Counted from the stretch's first letter, positions 43,344 through 53,122 are shown. The stretch: DNA of 64,000 nucleotides from Comamonas flocculans (GCF_007954405.1 NZ_CP042344.1:2728001-2792000), one strand, 5' to 3'. Translations and numbers: made by a program. Notes: generated by a model from the letters alone, not told the origin.

Positions 43344-45112
43344 GGGCGCACCCCGAAGCGCCGCATGGTCTCGAGCAGCGTATCGTTGTCGCGCTTCAGG
43401 CGCAGGCCAGCGCGCCAGGCTTCACGCGCACGCGCACGCTCGCCGAGCTTCCAGAGCACCTCGCCCAGGTGCGCGGCGATCTCGGGATCGGGCTGGCCGC
43501 GCATGGCTTGCTGCAGCAACTGCAGCGCGCGCTGGCGATTGCCCAGCCGGAATTCGACCCAGCCCAGGCTGTCGGTGATGTAAGGGTCACCGGGTGCGAG
43601 CTCCAGCGCCTGCTCGATCAGCGACTTGGCCTCCTGCAGGCGCAGGCCGCGGTCCGCGAGCGAAAAACCCAGCGCGTTGAGCGCGTGGTGGTATTTGGGA
43701 TTGCGCTCCAGAATGGTGCGCAGCAGCCGCTCCATCTCGGGCAGGCGTTCGAGCTTCTCGGCAAGCATCGCCTGTTCATAGAGATAGTCGTCATTGTCCG
43801 GCTGCAATGCCGCCGCCCGGGCCTGCACTTCGTAGGCGCGCTCCGTCAGGCCCACCTGTCGCAGCAGTGCGGCTTCGGCCTGCAGCTTCGCGGCGGCTTG
43901 CGCGTCGTTGCTGGCGGGCAGGTTGCGCAGCAGCGCCAGCGCTTCGCCCAGGCGCCCCTGGCGCGCCATCAGCAGCGCCCGGCGCAGTTGCACCGCCAGG
44001 CGCGAGTCGTCGTCGTCCGTCAGGCTGAGCCAGTGCTCGGCCTGGTCCAGGTCGCCGCGCTGCTGTGCGATTTCCGAGCGCAGCAGATACATCTGGCGGG
44101 TCAGCGCCTCGGTGCGCTCGGAAACCGGCTGCTTCTCGTGCAGCGCCGCAAAACGGTTCAGGCTGGCTTCGGCTGCGTCCAGCTGGTGGGCCTGCAGTTG
44201 CAGAGTGCTTTGCAGCAGCAGCGCCTGCATGTTGTCAGGCTGTTCGGCGGTGATGGTGTTCATCTGCGCCAGGGCGGCGCTGGTCTGGTTGCTCTCGGCC
44301 AGATAGCGCACGTAGCCCATGCTGATTTCGGGCAGAGGCTCGCCATCGAGGTAAGGGTGCAGCAAAGGCTCGGCCTCGGCCATCTTCTCGTCGAGCAGCT
44401 GCAGCACCAGCCCCGCGAGGGCGTCGTTGTCGCCGTCGAACTTGTGCGCCAGCCGCGCGGCCACCAGGGCGCCGATGCGGTCGCCGGCGGCAAGGCGCAT
44501 GCGGCCTACGCTGGTCCAGGCATTGGCGGCGGTGGCGGGCTGCTTGAGCAGCTCGCTCATGGCCTCTTCGACCACGCGCGCGGCCAGGGCTTTGTCGCTG
44601 GCGTGGGCGTAGAGCAGCGGAATCGCGTTGATCACCGCCACCTGCCGCTGGGGAGCCGCCAGCGCCAGCTCGCGCTCCAGCGCGGGACGGCTTTCCGCAA
44701 TGCGATTGAGCGCCACCAGGATGCGCAGCACGAAGCGGTTGGCGTCGCGCGACTCGGGGTCGGCCTGCTGCCAGGCCTGCGCTGCCACCAGCGCGGCCTG
44801 CGCCGAGCGCGACTGCAGGGCGATCTCGGTGGCGCGGCGGTAGAGCTCGCTGCTCTGGCTGCGCCGCGCGGCGTCCAGCATCAGGGCATAGCCTTCGCCG
44901 GGCTTGCCTGCTTCGGTGCTCAGCTCGCCCAGCAGGACTTCATAGAACAGTTCGGCCGTCGCTGCAGCACGCACGGCCTCTGACGCTTGCTGGGCAGGTC
45001 CGCGCATTTCCGCCGGGCTGGGGGTGCCGGTCGCCGCCGGCTGGGCCACGGCGGCCAGGGCGAAGAAGCTGCTCAGCAGCGTGGACGACACGAGGCGGGG
45101 TGTGCGCGGCAT
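43340..45112 (-). CDS. Tetratricopeptide repeat protein, probably exported
   Basis: 590 residues from the ATG at 45112 with a signal peptide (LVSSTLLSSFFALAAVAQPA). The frame continues upstream to 45706 but that part is antisense to mutM and is rejected. Multiple helical TPR-like repeats follow; clear units include NPKYHHALNALGFSLADRGL and DPYITDSLGWVEFRLGNRQR. Proteins of this kind sit next to lolB in betaproteobacteria and probably act as periplasmic or outer-membrane-associated scaffolds. No enzymatic domain is seen. Confidence 0.85.
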   Translation of the reverse strand: MPRTPRLVSSTLLSSFFALAAVAQPAATGTPSPAEMRGPAQQASEAVRAAATAELFYEVLLGELSTEAGKPGEGYALMLDAARRSQSSELYRRATEIALQSRSAQAALVAAQAWQQADPESRDANRFVLRILVALNRIAESRPALERELALAAPQRQVAVINAIPLLYAHASDKALAARVVEEAMSELLKQPATAANAWTSVGRMRLAAGDRIGALVAARLAHKFDGDNDALAGLVLQLLDEKMAEAEPLLHPYLDGEPLPEISMGYVRYLAESNQTSAALAQMNTITAEQPDNMQALLLQSTLQLQAHQLDAAEASLNRFAALHEKQPVSERTEALTRQMYLLRSEIAQQRGDLDQAEHWLSLTDDDDSRLAVQLRRALLMARQGRLGEALALLRNLPASNDAQAAAKLQAEAALLRQVGLTERAYEVQARAAALQPDNDDYLYEQAMLAEKLERLPEMERLLRTILERNPKYHHALNALGFSLADRGLRLQEAKSLIEQALELAPGDPYITDSLGWVEFRLGNRQRALQLLQQAMRGQPDPEIAAHLGEVLWKLGERARAREAWRAGLRLKRDNDTLLETMRRFGVRP

Positions 45113-45194
45113 CGCACCATAATAATCGATGGGTTGCGCCGCTGGTGGCGCGACGCAACGCTGCGGGCGGCGCAAAGGCGCGGCCTGCCTGACC

Positions 45195-46010
45195 ATGCCG
45201 GAACTGCCAGAAGTCGAAGTCACGCGCCGCGGATTTGCCGATGCGATCGCGGGCGCGCGCATCACCGCGGTGGTGCTGGGCAAACCCTTGCGCTGGCCGC
45301 TTGGAACGGCCCCCCGAACCCTGATCGGGCAGCGCGTGCTGGCCGTGCGCCGGCGTGGCAAGTACCTGCTGCTTGACCTGAGCGATGGGCTGCTGCTGCT
45401 GCACCTGGGCATGTCCGGCAGCCTGCGCTTTGCCGCGGCGCTGCCGCCTGCGGGTGCGCACGACCACTTCGAGCTGCAGACCGAGCACGGCCTGCTGCGC
45501 CTGCACGACCCGCGCCGCTTTGGCGCCGTGGTCTGGGCAGCGAGCGAGGCTGCGCCCGCCGCGCGCAAGCTGCTGGGCGGCCTGGGCATGGAGCCGCTGT
45601 CCGACGACTTCGACCTGACGCGCTTTGCCCGAGCGCTCAAGGCCACGCGCCAGAACATCAAGCAGGTGCTGCTCGCTGGCAAGGTGGTGGTGGGCGTGGG
45701 CAACATCTATGCAAGCGAAGCCTTGTTTGCCGCGCGCATACGCCCCACGATCGCTGCCGCGCGCCTGGGACCGGAGCGGGTGCGGCGCCTGCATGCGGCC
45801 ATCCGCGAGGTGCTGGCGCGCGCGGTGGACAGCGGCGGCAGTACGCTGCGCGACTTTTCCGGCGTGCAGGGCGACAGCGGCCACTTTCAGTTGCAGGCCA
45901 GCGTCTATGGCCGTGCGGGGCTGCCCTGCATGGCCTGCGGCACGCCGATACGCCTGCTGCGCCAGGGCCAGCGCAGCAGCTTCTACTGCCCGCGATGCCA
46001 GGCGCGCTGA
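45195..46010 (+). CDS. mutM: Formamidopyrimidine-DNA glycosylase
   Basis: 271 residues from the ATG at 45195, fixed by the obligate N-terminal [14 protein letters not shown] with catalytic Pro2 and Glu3. Lys in [11 protein letters not shown], the H2TH region ([20 protein letters not shown]) and a C-terminal zinc finger ([20 protein letters not shown] and CPRCQ) are present. It removes 8-oxoguanine opposite C. mutY follows directly, so two GO-system enzymes are co-transcribed. Confidence 0.97.
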   Translation: MPELPEVEVTRRGFADAIAGARITAVVLGKPLRWPLGTAPRTLIGQRVLAVRRRGKYLLLDLSDGLLLLHLGMSGSLRFAAALPPAGAHDHFELQTEHGLLRLHDPRRFGAVVWAASEAAPAARKLLGGLGMEPLSDDFDLTRFARALKATRQNIKQVLLAGKVVVGVGNIYASEALFAARIRPTIAAARLGPERVRRLHAAIREVLARAVDSGGSTLRDFSGVQGDSGHFQLQASVYGRAGLPCMACGTPIRLLRQGQRSSFYCPRCQAR

Positions 46011-47056
46011 TGCAGCCCGCCGACCTGGCCGACCGCGTGGTGCGCTGGCAGCAGACGCACGGACGCCGGCACCTGCCTTGGCAGGGCACGCGCGATCCCT
46101 ACCGGGTGTGGCTGTCGGAAATCATGTTGCAGCAGACCCAGGTGGTGACGGTGCTGGACTACTACCCGCGCTTTCTTGCGCAGTTCCCCGACGTGCGGGC
46201 GCTGGCGGCTGCAAGCCAGGAGCAGGTGCTGGCCCTGTGGAGCGGGCTGGGCTACTACAGCCGGGCACGCAACCTGCACCGCTGCGCCCAGGTGGTGGTG
46301 GCCGAGCACGGTGGGGTGTTTCCCGCAAACAGCGCGCAGCTCGCGCAGCTGCCCGGCATAGGCCGCTCCACCGCCGGCGCGATCGCCGCCTTCTGCCATG
46401 GCGAGCGCGCACCCATCCTGGACGCCAATGTGCGCCGGGTGCTCACGCGCGTGCTGGGTTTTGCCGCCGACCTGTCGCAGGCAGCCAATGAGCGCGCGCT
46501 GTGGGCGCTGGCGCAGGAGCTGCTGCCGCGCAGCGATCTGGCGCACACCATGGCGCTGTATACCCAGGGTTTGATGGACCTGGGCGCCACCGTCTGCCTG
46601 GCCCGCAATCCCGATTGCGCGCGCTGCCCGCTGGCCGAGCCGTGCATCGCGCGCCGCCAGGGGCGCCAGAGCGAATATCCGGTGCGCAGCCGCCGCACCC
46701 AGCGGCGCGGCGAAGACTGGTGGTTGCTGATCTGCCTGGATGCCGCCGGCCGCTGCTGGCTGGCGCGGCGTCCACAGCAGGGCATCTGGGCGGGGCTGCA
46801 TTGCCCACCGGTGGCGCCCAGTCGTGCAGCGCTCGACGCGCTGCTGGCGCCGCGGGCGCAGCCCGAGGAATGGCCAGCGTTTACCCATGTGCTCACGCAC
46901 CGCGAGCTGCGCCTGCATCCGGTGCTGGTGCGGGCGCCGCCGCAGGGACTGCCCGGGGACTGGTTTGCGCCGGCTGAATGGCGGGCCTTGGGCCTGCCCG
47001 CGCCGATACGCAAGCTGTTGGCGGGTCTGATTGCTTCGGAAGAATCGCTCTTTTGA
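46010..47056 (+). CDS. mutY: A/G-specific adenine glycosylase
   Basis: 348 residues from the ATG at 46010 (TGATG overlap with mutM); an ATG at 45995 would add five residues. MutY features: WQQTHGRRHLPWQGTRDPYR, EIMLQQTQV with the catalytic Glu, the helix-hairpin-helix LPGIGRSTAGAI, catalytic Asp in ILDANVRRVLTR, a 4Fe-4S cluster CLARNPDCARCPLAEPC, and a C-terminal Nudix-like 8-oxoG recognition domain. It removes adenine mispaired with 8-oxoguanine. The stop codon lies in a copy of the dispersed repeat. Confidence 0.96.
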   Translation: MQPADLADRVVRWQQTHGRRHLPWQGTRDPYRVWLSEIMLQQTQVVTVLDYYPRFLAQFPDVRALAAASQEQVLALWSGLGYYSRARNLHRCAQVVVAEHGGVFPANSAQLAQLPGIGRSTAGAIAAFCHGERAPILDANVRRVLTRVLGFAADLSQAANERALWALAQELLPRSDLAHTMALYTQGLMDLGATVCLARNPDCARCPLAEPCIARRQGRQSEYPVRSRRTQRRGEDWWLLICLDAAGRCWLARRPQQGIWAGLHCPPVAPSRAALDALLAPRAQPEEWPAFTHVLTHRELRLHPVLVRAPPQGLPGDWFAPAEWRALGLPAPIRKLLAGLIASEESLF

Positions 47057-47094
47057 TAGCTGCTACCGCACGCCAGTCAAGCGTTTGCGGCCAA
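47051..47094. repeat. Dispersed ATAGCT...CAAGCG repeat
   Basis: TTTTGATAGCTGCTACCGCA, then CGCCAGTCAAGCGTTTGCGG. It begins at the mutY stop codon (TGA). The 5' stem arm is mutated (CGCACG for CGCTTG), the 3' part matches the copy at 57541. Confidence 0.7.
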
Positions 47095-47118
47095 TTTCTT
47101 CTGAATATCTGAAGTGCT

Positions 47119-47982
47119 TCAGCTGCCATCCAGTTCGCGGTGGCGCTTGAGCGTGGTCCAGTCGCCTGCAAAGTGTTCGGCCAGTCGCTCCACCAGATAG
47201 ACCGAGCGGTGCTGCCCGCCGGTGCAGCCCAGGCCGACCGTCACATAGCTGCGGTGGTTGTGCGCCAGCGGCGCGAGCCAGTGCTGCAGGAAGCCGGTGA
47301 TGTCCGCCTGCATGCTGGCGACCTCCGGCTGCTGGCGCAGGAAGTCGGCCACCGGGGCGTCGCGCCCCGTCAGCGGGCGCAGCTGGGGGTCGTAATAGGG
47401 GTTGGGCAGCATGCGCACGTCGAAGATGTAGTCCGCGTCCATGGGAATGCCGCGCTTGAAGGCGAAGGACTGGAACACCAGCGTGAGCCGCCCCGGCGGC
47501 AGCGCCATCAGCTTCTTGACGTAGGCCAGCAGCTGGGCGTTGCGCAGCGTGCTGGTGTCTATCACCAGCGACTGCTCGCGCAGCTCGGCCAGCAGCTCGC
47601 GCTCCAGGCCTATGCTTTGCACCAGCGCCTGGCGGCCGTCGCGCAGCTCTTCCTTGGACAGCGGGTGGCGCCGGCGCGTTTCGGAAAAGCGCCGCACCAG
47701 GGTTTCGGTGCTGGCGTCCAGGAACAGCGTTTGCACCTTCACGCCCTCGGTGCGCAGTTCCTCGAGCTGGCGCGGCACCAGGGGCAGGGCGGCGGCGCTG
47801 CGCACGTCGATGGCCAGCGCCACGCGGTTGGCATGCTCACGGTGCTCCAGGCGCGCGAAAGCCCCCAGCAGCTCGGGCGGCAGGTTGTCCACGCAGTAGT
47901 AGCCCGCGTCCTCCAGCGCATGCAGCGCCACCGTCTTGCCCGAGCCGGACATGCCGGTGATGAGCACGAGTTCAAGCGACAC
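47119..47982 (-). CDS. rapZ: RNase adapter protein RapZ
   Basis: 287 residues. Walker A GMSGSGKT near the N-terminus in [71 protein letters not shown] and the C-terminal [20 protein letters not shown] all match the family. It controls RNase E decay of glmS-regulating sRNA in E. coli and binds nucleotides. In this lineage it is usually linked to hpr kinase genes, but here to recN. Confidence 0.95.
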   Translation of the reverse strand: MSLELVLITGMSGSGKTVALHALEDAGYYCVDNLPPELLGAFARLEHREHANRVALAIDVRSAAALPLVPRQLEELRTEGVKVQTLFLDASTETLVRRFSETRRRHPLSKEELRDGRQALVQSIGLERELLAELREQSLVIDTSTLRNAQLLAYVKKLMALPPGRLTLVFQSFAFKRGIPMDADYIFDVRMLPNPYYDPQLRPLTGRDAPVADFLRQQPEVASMQADITGFLQHWLAPLAHNHRSYVTVGLGCTGGQHRSVYLVERLAEHFAGDWTTLKRHRELDGS

Positions 47983-47985
47983 GCC

Positions 47986-49647
47986 CTAAGCCTCCCCCGC
48001 GCCGGCCAGCATTTCGCCGGCGTGCGCCAGCGTGGTCGCCGAGAGGTGCTCGCCGCCGAGCATGCGGGCGATCTCGCGCGTGCGCTGCTGGCCGCTCAGG
48101 GCCGCCACGCTGCTGCTGGTTTGCGTGCGCGTGCTGTGCTTGGCCACCAGCCAGTGCTGGTCGCCACAGGCGGCCACCTGCGGCAGGTGGGTGACGGCCA
48201 GCACCTGGCGGTCGCGCCCGAGGCGGCGCATGAGCCGCCCCACGGTCTCGGCGACGGCGCCACCCACGCCCGAGTCGATTTCGTCAAAGATCAGCGTCGG
48301 CACTTCTCCGAGCGCGCTGGTGGTGACCGCAATGGCCAGCGCGATGCGCGAAAGCTCGCCACCCGACGCTACCTTGCCCACGGCGCGTGGCGTCATGCCC
48401 GGATGGCTGGCAACCAGAAACTGCACCTGGTCGATGCCGTGCGTGGCCGGCTCGCTGGCGGCGCTGACCTCCACCACGAAGCGCCCGCCCGTCATGCCCA
48501 GGCCCTGCATGGCCTGGGTGATGGCTGCGGCCAGCGGCGTGGCCGCCTTGCGCCGTGCGCGCGACAGCAGCTGCGCGGCCTTGTCGTAGGCCTGGCGCTG
48601 CTGCTGCTCCGCGGCCTGCAGCCGCTGCAGGTCGCTCGCCTCGTCCAGGCTGTGCAGCGCAGCCCTCCAGCCGGCCAGCAGGGCGGGCAGCTCCTCGGGC
48701 GTGCGCCGGTAGCGGCGCGCCAGCTGCAGCCACAGCGACAGGCGCTCCTGCAGTTGCTCCAGGCGCGCCGGGTCGGGTTCGCTGTGGCGCAGGTAGCCGT
48801 GCAGGCTGTGCGCGGCGTCCTCGGCTTCTGCCAGACAGGAGGTGAGGGCGGTGCACGGCGGCTCGAACTGCGGCTCCACCGCCAGCTGTTCCTGCAGTGC
48901 CTGCAGCGCGCCGGCAAGCTGCCCGAGCGCGCCCCGGCCCTCGTCGGGCTGCAGCGCGTCCAGCGCCTGCCGGGCGCTTGCGAGCAGCGCCTGGGCGTTG
49001 GCCAGGCGCGTGTGTTCGGCGTCGAGCTCGCTCCATTCGCCTTCGAGCGGGGCGAGTTTTTCCAGCTCCGCAATCTGCCACTGCAGGCGCTCGCGCTCCT
49101 GCTGCAGGCTGTCCTGCGCGCTGAGCGCCTGGGCAAGCGCCGCGTGCGCCGCGCGCCAGGCGCTCCAGGTGCGCGCCACTTCCCGGGTGTCCGCGCCCGC
49201 GTAGGCATCGAGCAGGGCGCGCATGGCGTCGGCGCGCGTCAGGCTCTGCCAGGCGTGCTGGCCGTGGATGTCGATCAGCCATTCGCCGAGCGTGCGCATC
49301 TGCGTGGCCGTGGCAGGCACGGCATTGATCCAGGCGCGGCTGCGTCCCTGCGCATCGACACTGCGGCGCAGCAGCAGGCCGTCGTCGTGCGGGATGCCGG
49401 CTTCGTCCAGCCAGGGCAGGAGCGCGGCGGGCAGGGCGTCGAACTCGGCGCTGACCTCGGCGCGCTCGGCGCCTTCGCGCACCAGCGCGGTGTCGGCGCG
49501 CGCGCCCAGCAGTAGTTGCAGCGCGTCGATCAGGATGGACTTGCCCGCGCCGGTCTCGCCGGTCAGCACGGTGAAGCCTGCGTGCACGTCCAGATCGAGT
49601 TCGCGCACGATCACGAAGTCGCGCAGCGCGATGCGGCGCAGGGCCAT
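47986..49647 (-). CDS. recN: DNA repair protein RecN
   Basis: 553 residues. SMC-like ATPase: Walker A GETGAGKS in FTVLTGETGAGKSILIDALQ, LIDIHGQHAWQSL, a central coiled coil rich in Leu/Gln/Arg, signature VASGGELSRIALAI, and Walker B LIFDEIDSGVGG followed by a D-loop. It acts in double-strand break repair. It lies 3 bp before rapZ and 2 bp after nadK on the same strand, so nadK-recN-rapZ is an operon. Confidence 0.96.
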   Translation of the reverse strand: MALRRIALRDFVIVRELDLDVHAGFTVLTGETGAGKSILIDALQLLLGARADTALVREGAERAEVSAEFDALPAALLPWLDEAGIPHDDGLLLRRSVDAQGRSRAWINAVPATATQMRTLGEWLIDIHGQHAWQSLTRADAMRALLDAYAGADTREVARTWSAWRAAHAALAQALSAQDSLQQERERLQWQIAELEKLAPLEGEWSELDAEHTRLANAQALLASARQALDALQPDEGRGALGQLAGALQALQEQLAVEPQFEPPCTALTSCLAEAEDAAHSLHGYLRHSEPDPARLEQLQERLSLWLQLARRYRRTPEELPALLAGWRAALHSLDEASDLQRLQAAEQQQRQAYDKAAQLLSRARRKAATPLAAAITQAMQGLGMTGGRFVVEVSAASEPATHGIDQVQFLVASHPGMTPRAVGKVASGGELSRIALAIAVTTSALGEVPTLIFDEIDSGVGGAVAETVGRLMRRLGRDRQVLAVTHLPQVAACGDQHWLVAKHSTRTQTSSSVAALSGQQRTREIARMLGGEHLSATTLAHAGEMLAGAGEA

Positions 49648-49649
49648 GT

Positions 49650-50546
49650 TCAGGATCCCCCTTCGTTCCAGCGCAGTTTGCTGCGCAAGGTGGCGAAGTA
49701 GCTCCAGCCCACGGGGTGCAGGAAGCAGGCGCTGTAGGGTGAGCGGCGCACCAGCACGCGGTCGCCGGGTTTGAGTTGGGCGAGCGACTGCATGTCGAAG
49801 TTGGCGCTGGCCTCGCGCTTGCTCAGCAGCTCGATCGCCACCTCGGCCGCGTCCGGCAGCACGATGGGGCGGTGGGTGAGGGTGTGCGGCGCGATCGGTA
49901 CCAGCACCCAGCCTGGAATCGAGGGATGCAGCATGGGCCCGCCGGCCGACAGCGCATAGGCGGTCGAGCCGGTGGGCGAGGCGATGATGACCCCGTCCGC
50001 CCGCTGGTTGGCGACGAAGTCGCCGTCCACCTCGATGCGCAGCTCCACCATGCCCGAGGTCGAGCCGCGATTGACCACCACGTCGTTGAGTGCCAGCGCC
50101 TCGAACACGCAGTCGCGCCCGCGCAGCACGCTGCCGTGCATCAGCGGGCGCACATCCTCTTCATAGGCCCCCTCGAGCATGGGCGCGAGCATGGCCTCGA
50201 AACCTTCGAGCGCGATGTCGGTGATGAAGCCCAGCCGCCCCTGATTGATGCCTATGAGCGGCGTGCCATGGCGCGCCAGACGCCGGCCCACGCTGAGCAT
50301 GGTGCCGTCGCCGCCCACCACCAGCGCCAGGTCGCAGTGGCGCCCGATCGCGTCCAGGTCGTGTGTGGGAAAGTCCCGCAGCTTGACATTGACCGCGGTT
50401 TCATCGTCCAGCGCCACCTCGCAGCCGTGCTGCAGCGCGAAGGCGGCGATCTCGCGCACCGCCTTGCACAAGGTGTCGGGCACGCTGCGTGCGCGCGACT
50501 TCTGGTACTTGCCGATCACGGCGACGCGGTGGAAGATGGATTGCAT
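49650..50546 (-). CDS. nadK: NAD kinase
   Basis: 298 residues from the ATG at 50546 ([20 protein letters not shown]). The conserved [14 protein letters not shown] and [13 protein letters not shown] motifs, then [20 protein letters not shown], identify an NAD kinase. It phosphorylates NAD+ to NADP+. It is the first gene of nadK-recN-rapZ and is divergent from hrcA across 106 bp. The nadK-recN pairing next to hrcA is common in betaproteobacteria. Confidence 0.96.
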   Translation of the reverse strand: MQSIFHRVAVIGKYQKSRARSVPDTLCKAVREIAAFALQHGCEVALDDETAVNVKLRDFPTHDLDAIGRHCDLALVVGGDGTMLSVGRRLARHGTPLIGINQGRLGFITDIALEGFEAMLAPMLEGAYEEDVRPLMHGSVLRGRDCVFEALALNDVVVNRGSTSGMVELRIEVDGDFVANQRADGVIIASPTGSTAYALSAGGPMLHPSIPGWVLVPIAPHTLTHRPIVLPDAAEVAIELLSKREASANFDMQSLAQLKPGDRVLVRRSPYSACFLHPVGWSYFATLRSKLRWNEGGS

Positions 50547-50652
50547 GGCCTTGATTACAACACCCGCTGCGGGCCGGTATGGCTTGCTATGGTAAGCGCT
50601 GGTGCGGTGCTCGGGGGCGCGGAGCGGGGTGCGGGCCGCGACTGGCCCTAGA

Positions 50653-51666
50653 ATGAAACGCATGCTGGACGAGCGTGGCAAATTGTTGCTCAAGGCGCTG
50701 GTGGAGCGCTACATCGCCGAGGGGCAACCGGTCGGCTCGCGCACGCTGTCGCGCGCCTCCGGGCTGGAGCTTTCGCCGGCCACGGTGCGCAACGTCATGT
50801 CCGATCTGGAAGAGCTCGGCCTCATCGCCAGCCCGCACACCTCGGCCGGGCGCATCCCCACCGCCAAGGGCTACCGCCTGTTCGTGGACACCATGCTCAC
50901 GGTGCAGAAAGAGCGTCTGCCGCACCTGCAGATCAAGCCCGAGCAGCCGCAAAAAGTGATAGCGCATGCGGCGCACATGCTCTCCAGCCTGTCGCAGTTC
51001 GTCGGCGTGGTGATGGCGCCGCGCCGGGCCTCGGTATTCCGGCACATCGAGTTTCTGCGGCTGTCGGAGCGGCGCGTGCTCGTGATCATAGTCTCGCCCG
51101 ACGGCGACGTGCAAAACCGCGTCATCTTCACCGAGACCGACCCCAGCCAGTCGCAGCTCGTCGAGGCGGCCAACTTTCTCAACACCAACTACGGCGGCCT
51201 GACCATGGAACAGGTGCGCGAGCGCCTGAAGAGCGAAGTGGACAGCCTGCGCGCCGAGATCGTCCAGCTCATGCAGGCAGCGGTCAGCGCCAGCAGCGAG
51301 GCGCTGGACGAATCGCAGGACGAGGTCATCATCTCCGGCGAGCGCAACCTGCTGGCGGTGAGCGACTTTTCCAGCGACATGGACAACCTGCGCCGCGCCT
51401 TCACGCTGTTCGAGCAAAAGACGCAGATCCTGCGCCTGCTCGACATCTCCAGCCGCGCCGAGGGCGTGCGCATCTTCATCGGCGGCGAAAGCCAGGTGGT
51501 GCCGTTCGAAGAGCTGTCCGTGGTCAGCGCCCCCTATGAGGTCGACGGCCAGATCGTGGGCACGCTGGGCGTGATCGGGCCGACGCGCATGCCTTACGAC
51601 CGCATGATCCAGATCGTGGACATCACCTCGCGGCTCGTCTCCAACGCGCTGAGCCACCGCAGCTGA
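50653..51666 (+). CDS. hrcA: Heat-inducible transcription repressor HrcA
   Basis: 337 residues, normal length. The N-terminal winged helix reads [20 protein letters not shown] and [20 protein letters not shown], followed by [20 protein letters not shown]. The C-terminal GAF-like domain ends [15 protein letters not shown]. It represses groE/dnaK operons at CIRCE sites. No CIRCE palindrome or chaperone gene lies next to it in this window. Confidence 0.95.
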   Translation: MKRMLDERGKLLLKALVERYIAEGQPVGSRTLSRASGLELSPATVRNVMSDLEELGLIASPHTSAGRIPTAKGYRLFVDTMLTVQKERLPHLQIKPEQPQKVIAHAAHMLSSLSQFVGVVMAPRRASVFRHIEFLRLSERRVLVIIVSPDGDVQNRVIFTETDPSQSQLVEAANFLNTNYGGLTMEQVRERLKSEVDSLRAEIVQLMQAAVSASSEALDESQDEVIISGERNLLAVSDFSSDMDNLRRAFTLFEQKTQILRLLDISSRAEGVRIFIGGESQVVPFEELSVVSAPYEVDGQIVGTLGVIGPTRMPYDRMIQIVDITSRLVSNALSHRS

Positions 51667-51711
51667 GCCACTACAATGCGCCCCGGCCCGCCCTGCGCGG
51701 GCCATGCTTTC

Positions 51712-51788
51712 GGGCCGTTAGCTCAGCTGGTCAGAGCAGAGGACTCATAATCCTTTGGTCGTTGGTTCAAGTCCAACACGGCCTACCA
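51712..51788 (+). tRNA. tRNA with CAT anticodon (Met, or Ile2 after lysidine modification)
   Basis: 77-nt cloverleaf: acceptor GGGCCGT/ACGGCCT, D-arm GCTC...GAGC, anticodon loop CTCATAA, T-arm GTTGGTTCAAGTCCAAC, encoded CCA. The anticodon is CAT. The TTGGTCGTTGGTTCAAGTCCA part resembles tRNA-Ile2 of enterobacteria, so elongator Met and Ile2 cannot be separated by eye. It is the likely integration target of the decayed element on its right. Confidence 0.93.
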
Positions 51789-51800
51789 GGATAGCAAAGG

Positions 51801-51837
51801 AAACCCTGCTACATAAACACTAGCGGGGTTTTTCTTT
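51801..51837 (+). terminator. Rho-independent terminator after the tRNA
   Basis: AAACCC-T-GCTA, loop, TAGC-G-GGGTTT followed by TTTCTTTT. It ends the tRNA transcript. Confidence 0.8.
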
Positions 51838-51897
51838 TGGTGTTGCTTGTAGGCAATCTGTAGGCACTTTTGCCAAATACGCGCCGGTTAGATCCTT

Positions 51898-52116
51898 CAC
51901 CCGGCGCGCGCGGGGTGCACCGTCACTTCGTTTTTACGAAGTGAGCGCACCAGGGCTCACCCATGCGCGCGCGGGGGGAACCACCCGCGTTTGAAACGCG
52001 ACTGGCCCGAATTGTGCCGCCCACGCGCGCGGGGGGGAACCCTCACTTGAAACGGTTTCAAGTGAGAAGCCTGGTGCCGCCCATGCGCGCGCGGGAAGGA
52101 GGGGTCGCAGTTTGCG
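51898..52116. repeat. Four 60-bp units, each a GC-rich box plus a palindrome (CRISPR-like)
   Basis: A box close to CCCATGCGCGCGCGGGGGAA recurs at 51900, 51960, 52020 and 52080, exactly 60 bp apart. Each is followed by a palindrome of a different sequence: TCACTTCG/CGAAGTGA (51923-51944), CGCGTTT/AAACGCG (51986-52000), CTCACTTGAAAC/GTTTCAAGTGAG (52042-52066) and a weak CGCA/TGCG (52106-52116). Spacing and the 'RAW' translation resemble type I-E CRISPR repeats, but the intervening segments are palindromic, which spacers normally are not. No cas gene is present. Confidence 0.6.
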
Positions 52117-52683
52117 CACACCTTTATCCAGGCTTGTGCCAGTGATGCGCTGCAGGTCATCGCCTAGGGCTTCGGCGCGGGCCAGGTGCTGGTTGATGGC
52201 CTGCTTGGTCATGCCAGCAGCGGCGGCGGTTGAAGCGGCGAAGCCCTGTTCATGCTGTGGGCCGGCAGCGCGGCCATCGGTTACGCGGCAATCGTCTATC
52301 CCCACCCTGGGCGGTTCTTCACCTTGGGCAAGCTCAAAGGCACGGGCCCATGCCCGCATAGGCTCGCCGAAAAAGTCCACAGTAGCCGGTTCTTCCCAGC
52401 CGGTAGAGCTTGCCTCTCCAGTCAGTAGCAGGGCTTGAACGGCCTTCGCGCCAAGTATCGGAAGACTGCCAGCATCGGCGGCAATCTTGTTTGTGCGGCC
52501 GTCAGTTGGTTGCACGCGCACAAATTTTGCAGCGCGGTCAATCCGGGCGAAAACGGTTATTTCGTGGCGTTCAGCGCAGCCCAATATTTGGCGTGCAGTC
52601 CAAGGCTTGCCCGTCCGGTCTGCCACGGCCTGGGCGGCTTCGCCCAAAGTCAAAAAGTGCGGTAGCGGCGGAAAATCATTCAT
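51934..52683 (-). CDS. Hypothetical element-borne protein with repeat-encoded C-terminus
   Basis: 249 residues. The N-terminal part (FLTLGEAAQAVADRTGKPWT, ARQILGCAERHEITVFARID) looks like a helix-turn-helix-bearing phage or element regulator, and GMTKQAINQHLARAEALGDD is a second helical segment. The last ~55 residues are encoded by the 60-bp repeat units and read RAWAAPG, RAWAAQFG, RAWVSPG, so the natural stop was probably further left before repeats were gained or the frame was extended into them. I recognise no family. Confidence 0.5.
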   Translation of the reverse strand: MNDFPPLPHFLTLGEAAQAVADRTGKPWTARQILGCAERHEITVFARIDRAAKFVRVQPTDGRTNKIAADAGSLPILGAKAVQALLLTGEASSTGWEEPATVDFFGEPMRAWARAFELAQGEEPPRVGIDDCRVTDGRAAGPQHEQGFAASTAAAAGMTKQAINQHLARAEALGDDLQRITGTSLDKGVRKLRPLLPARAWAAPGFSLETVSSEGSPPRAWAAQFGPVAFQTRVVPPARAWVSPGALTS

Positions 52684-52792
52684 CGTTGCACCCCTTCCAG
52701 TGCTGACCTTCGTTCCGGTGCCCCAGCAGGCCGGCGAAGGTTTCCGGCTTTTCGGCCAGGTTTCGAAGCTGGCCTAGCTGGGGCGTAACTTG

Positions 52793-53122
52793 TCAGGCGT
52801 GGGCGGGTGCGCGCTTTCTTGCACGCCTAGCGGCTGGCACCTTGGGCACGGTCACGGTGATAGCGGGGGCCATGCCAGCGGCGGCGGCCATGTCCATTAG
52901 GGCGTCGAGCGAGAACAGCGCTACCTTGCCGCGCGCCAGGTCGGATATGCGCGGCTGGGTCACGCCAAACAGGGCGGCGGCCTGGGCCTGGGTCAGCCCC
53001 TGCACGCGAATGGCCTCGGCAATGTTCATCATCAGATGGGAACGGGCGCGCAGACTGGCGGCCTCTTGCGGGGTGTCCTCGATGGCGTCCCAGACGCTGG
53101 TGAATCGTTGGTTGTCGGTCAT
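52793..53122 (-). CDS. higA: XRE-family antitoxin (HigA-type)
   Basis: 109 residues. A Cro/C1-type helix-turn-helix is clear: AEAIRVQGLTQAQAAALFGV and TQPRISDLARGKVALFSLDA, and the C-terminal PAITVTVPK is typical of this antitoxin group. The tail is Arg/Ala-rich. The start overlaps the toxin gene by 4 bp (ATGA), giving the toxin-first order of HigBA modules. It should bind and neutralise the toxin and repress the operon. Confidence 0.85.
   Translation of the reverse strand: MTDNQRFTSVWDAIEDTPQEAASLRARSHLMMNIAEAIRVQGLTQAQAAALFGVTQPRISDLARGKVALFSLDALMDMAAAAGMAPAITVTVPKVPAARRARKRAPAHA

Noticed and set aside
45115..45706. N-terminal extension of the TPR protein up to 45706
   Set aside because: It would cross the whole mutM 5' half in antisense and remove the signal peptide from the N-terminus; the ATG at 45112 gives a proper export signal.
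47140..49515. 791-codon plus-strand open frame
   Set aside because: Opposite rapZ and recN, both with clear Walker motifs; composition (Gln/His/Arg/Ala) is an antisense artefact.
51898..52116. Calling the 60-bp units a CRISPR array
   Set aside because: Only four diverged repeats, no cas genes, and the intervening segments are palindromes, which is not expected of captured spacers; kept as a repeat with the CRISPR option noted.
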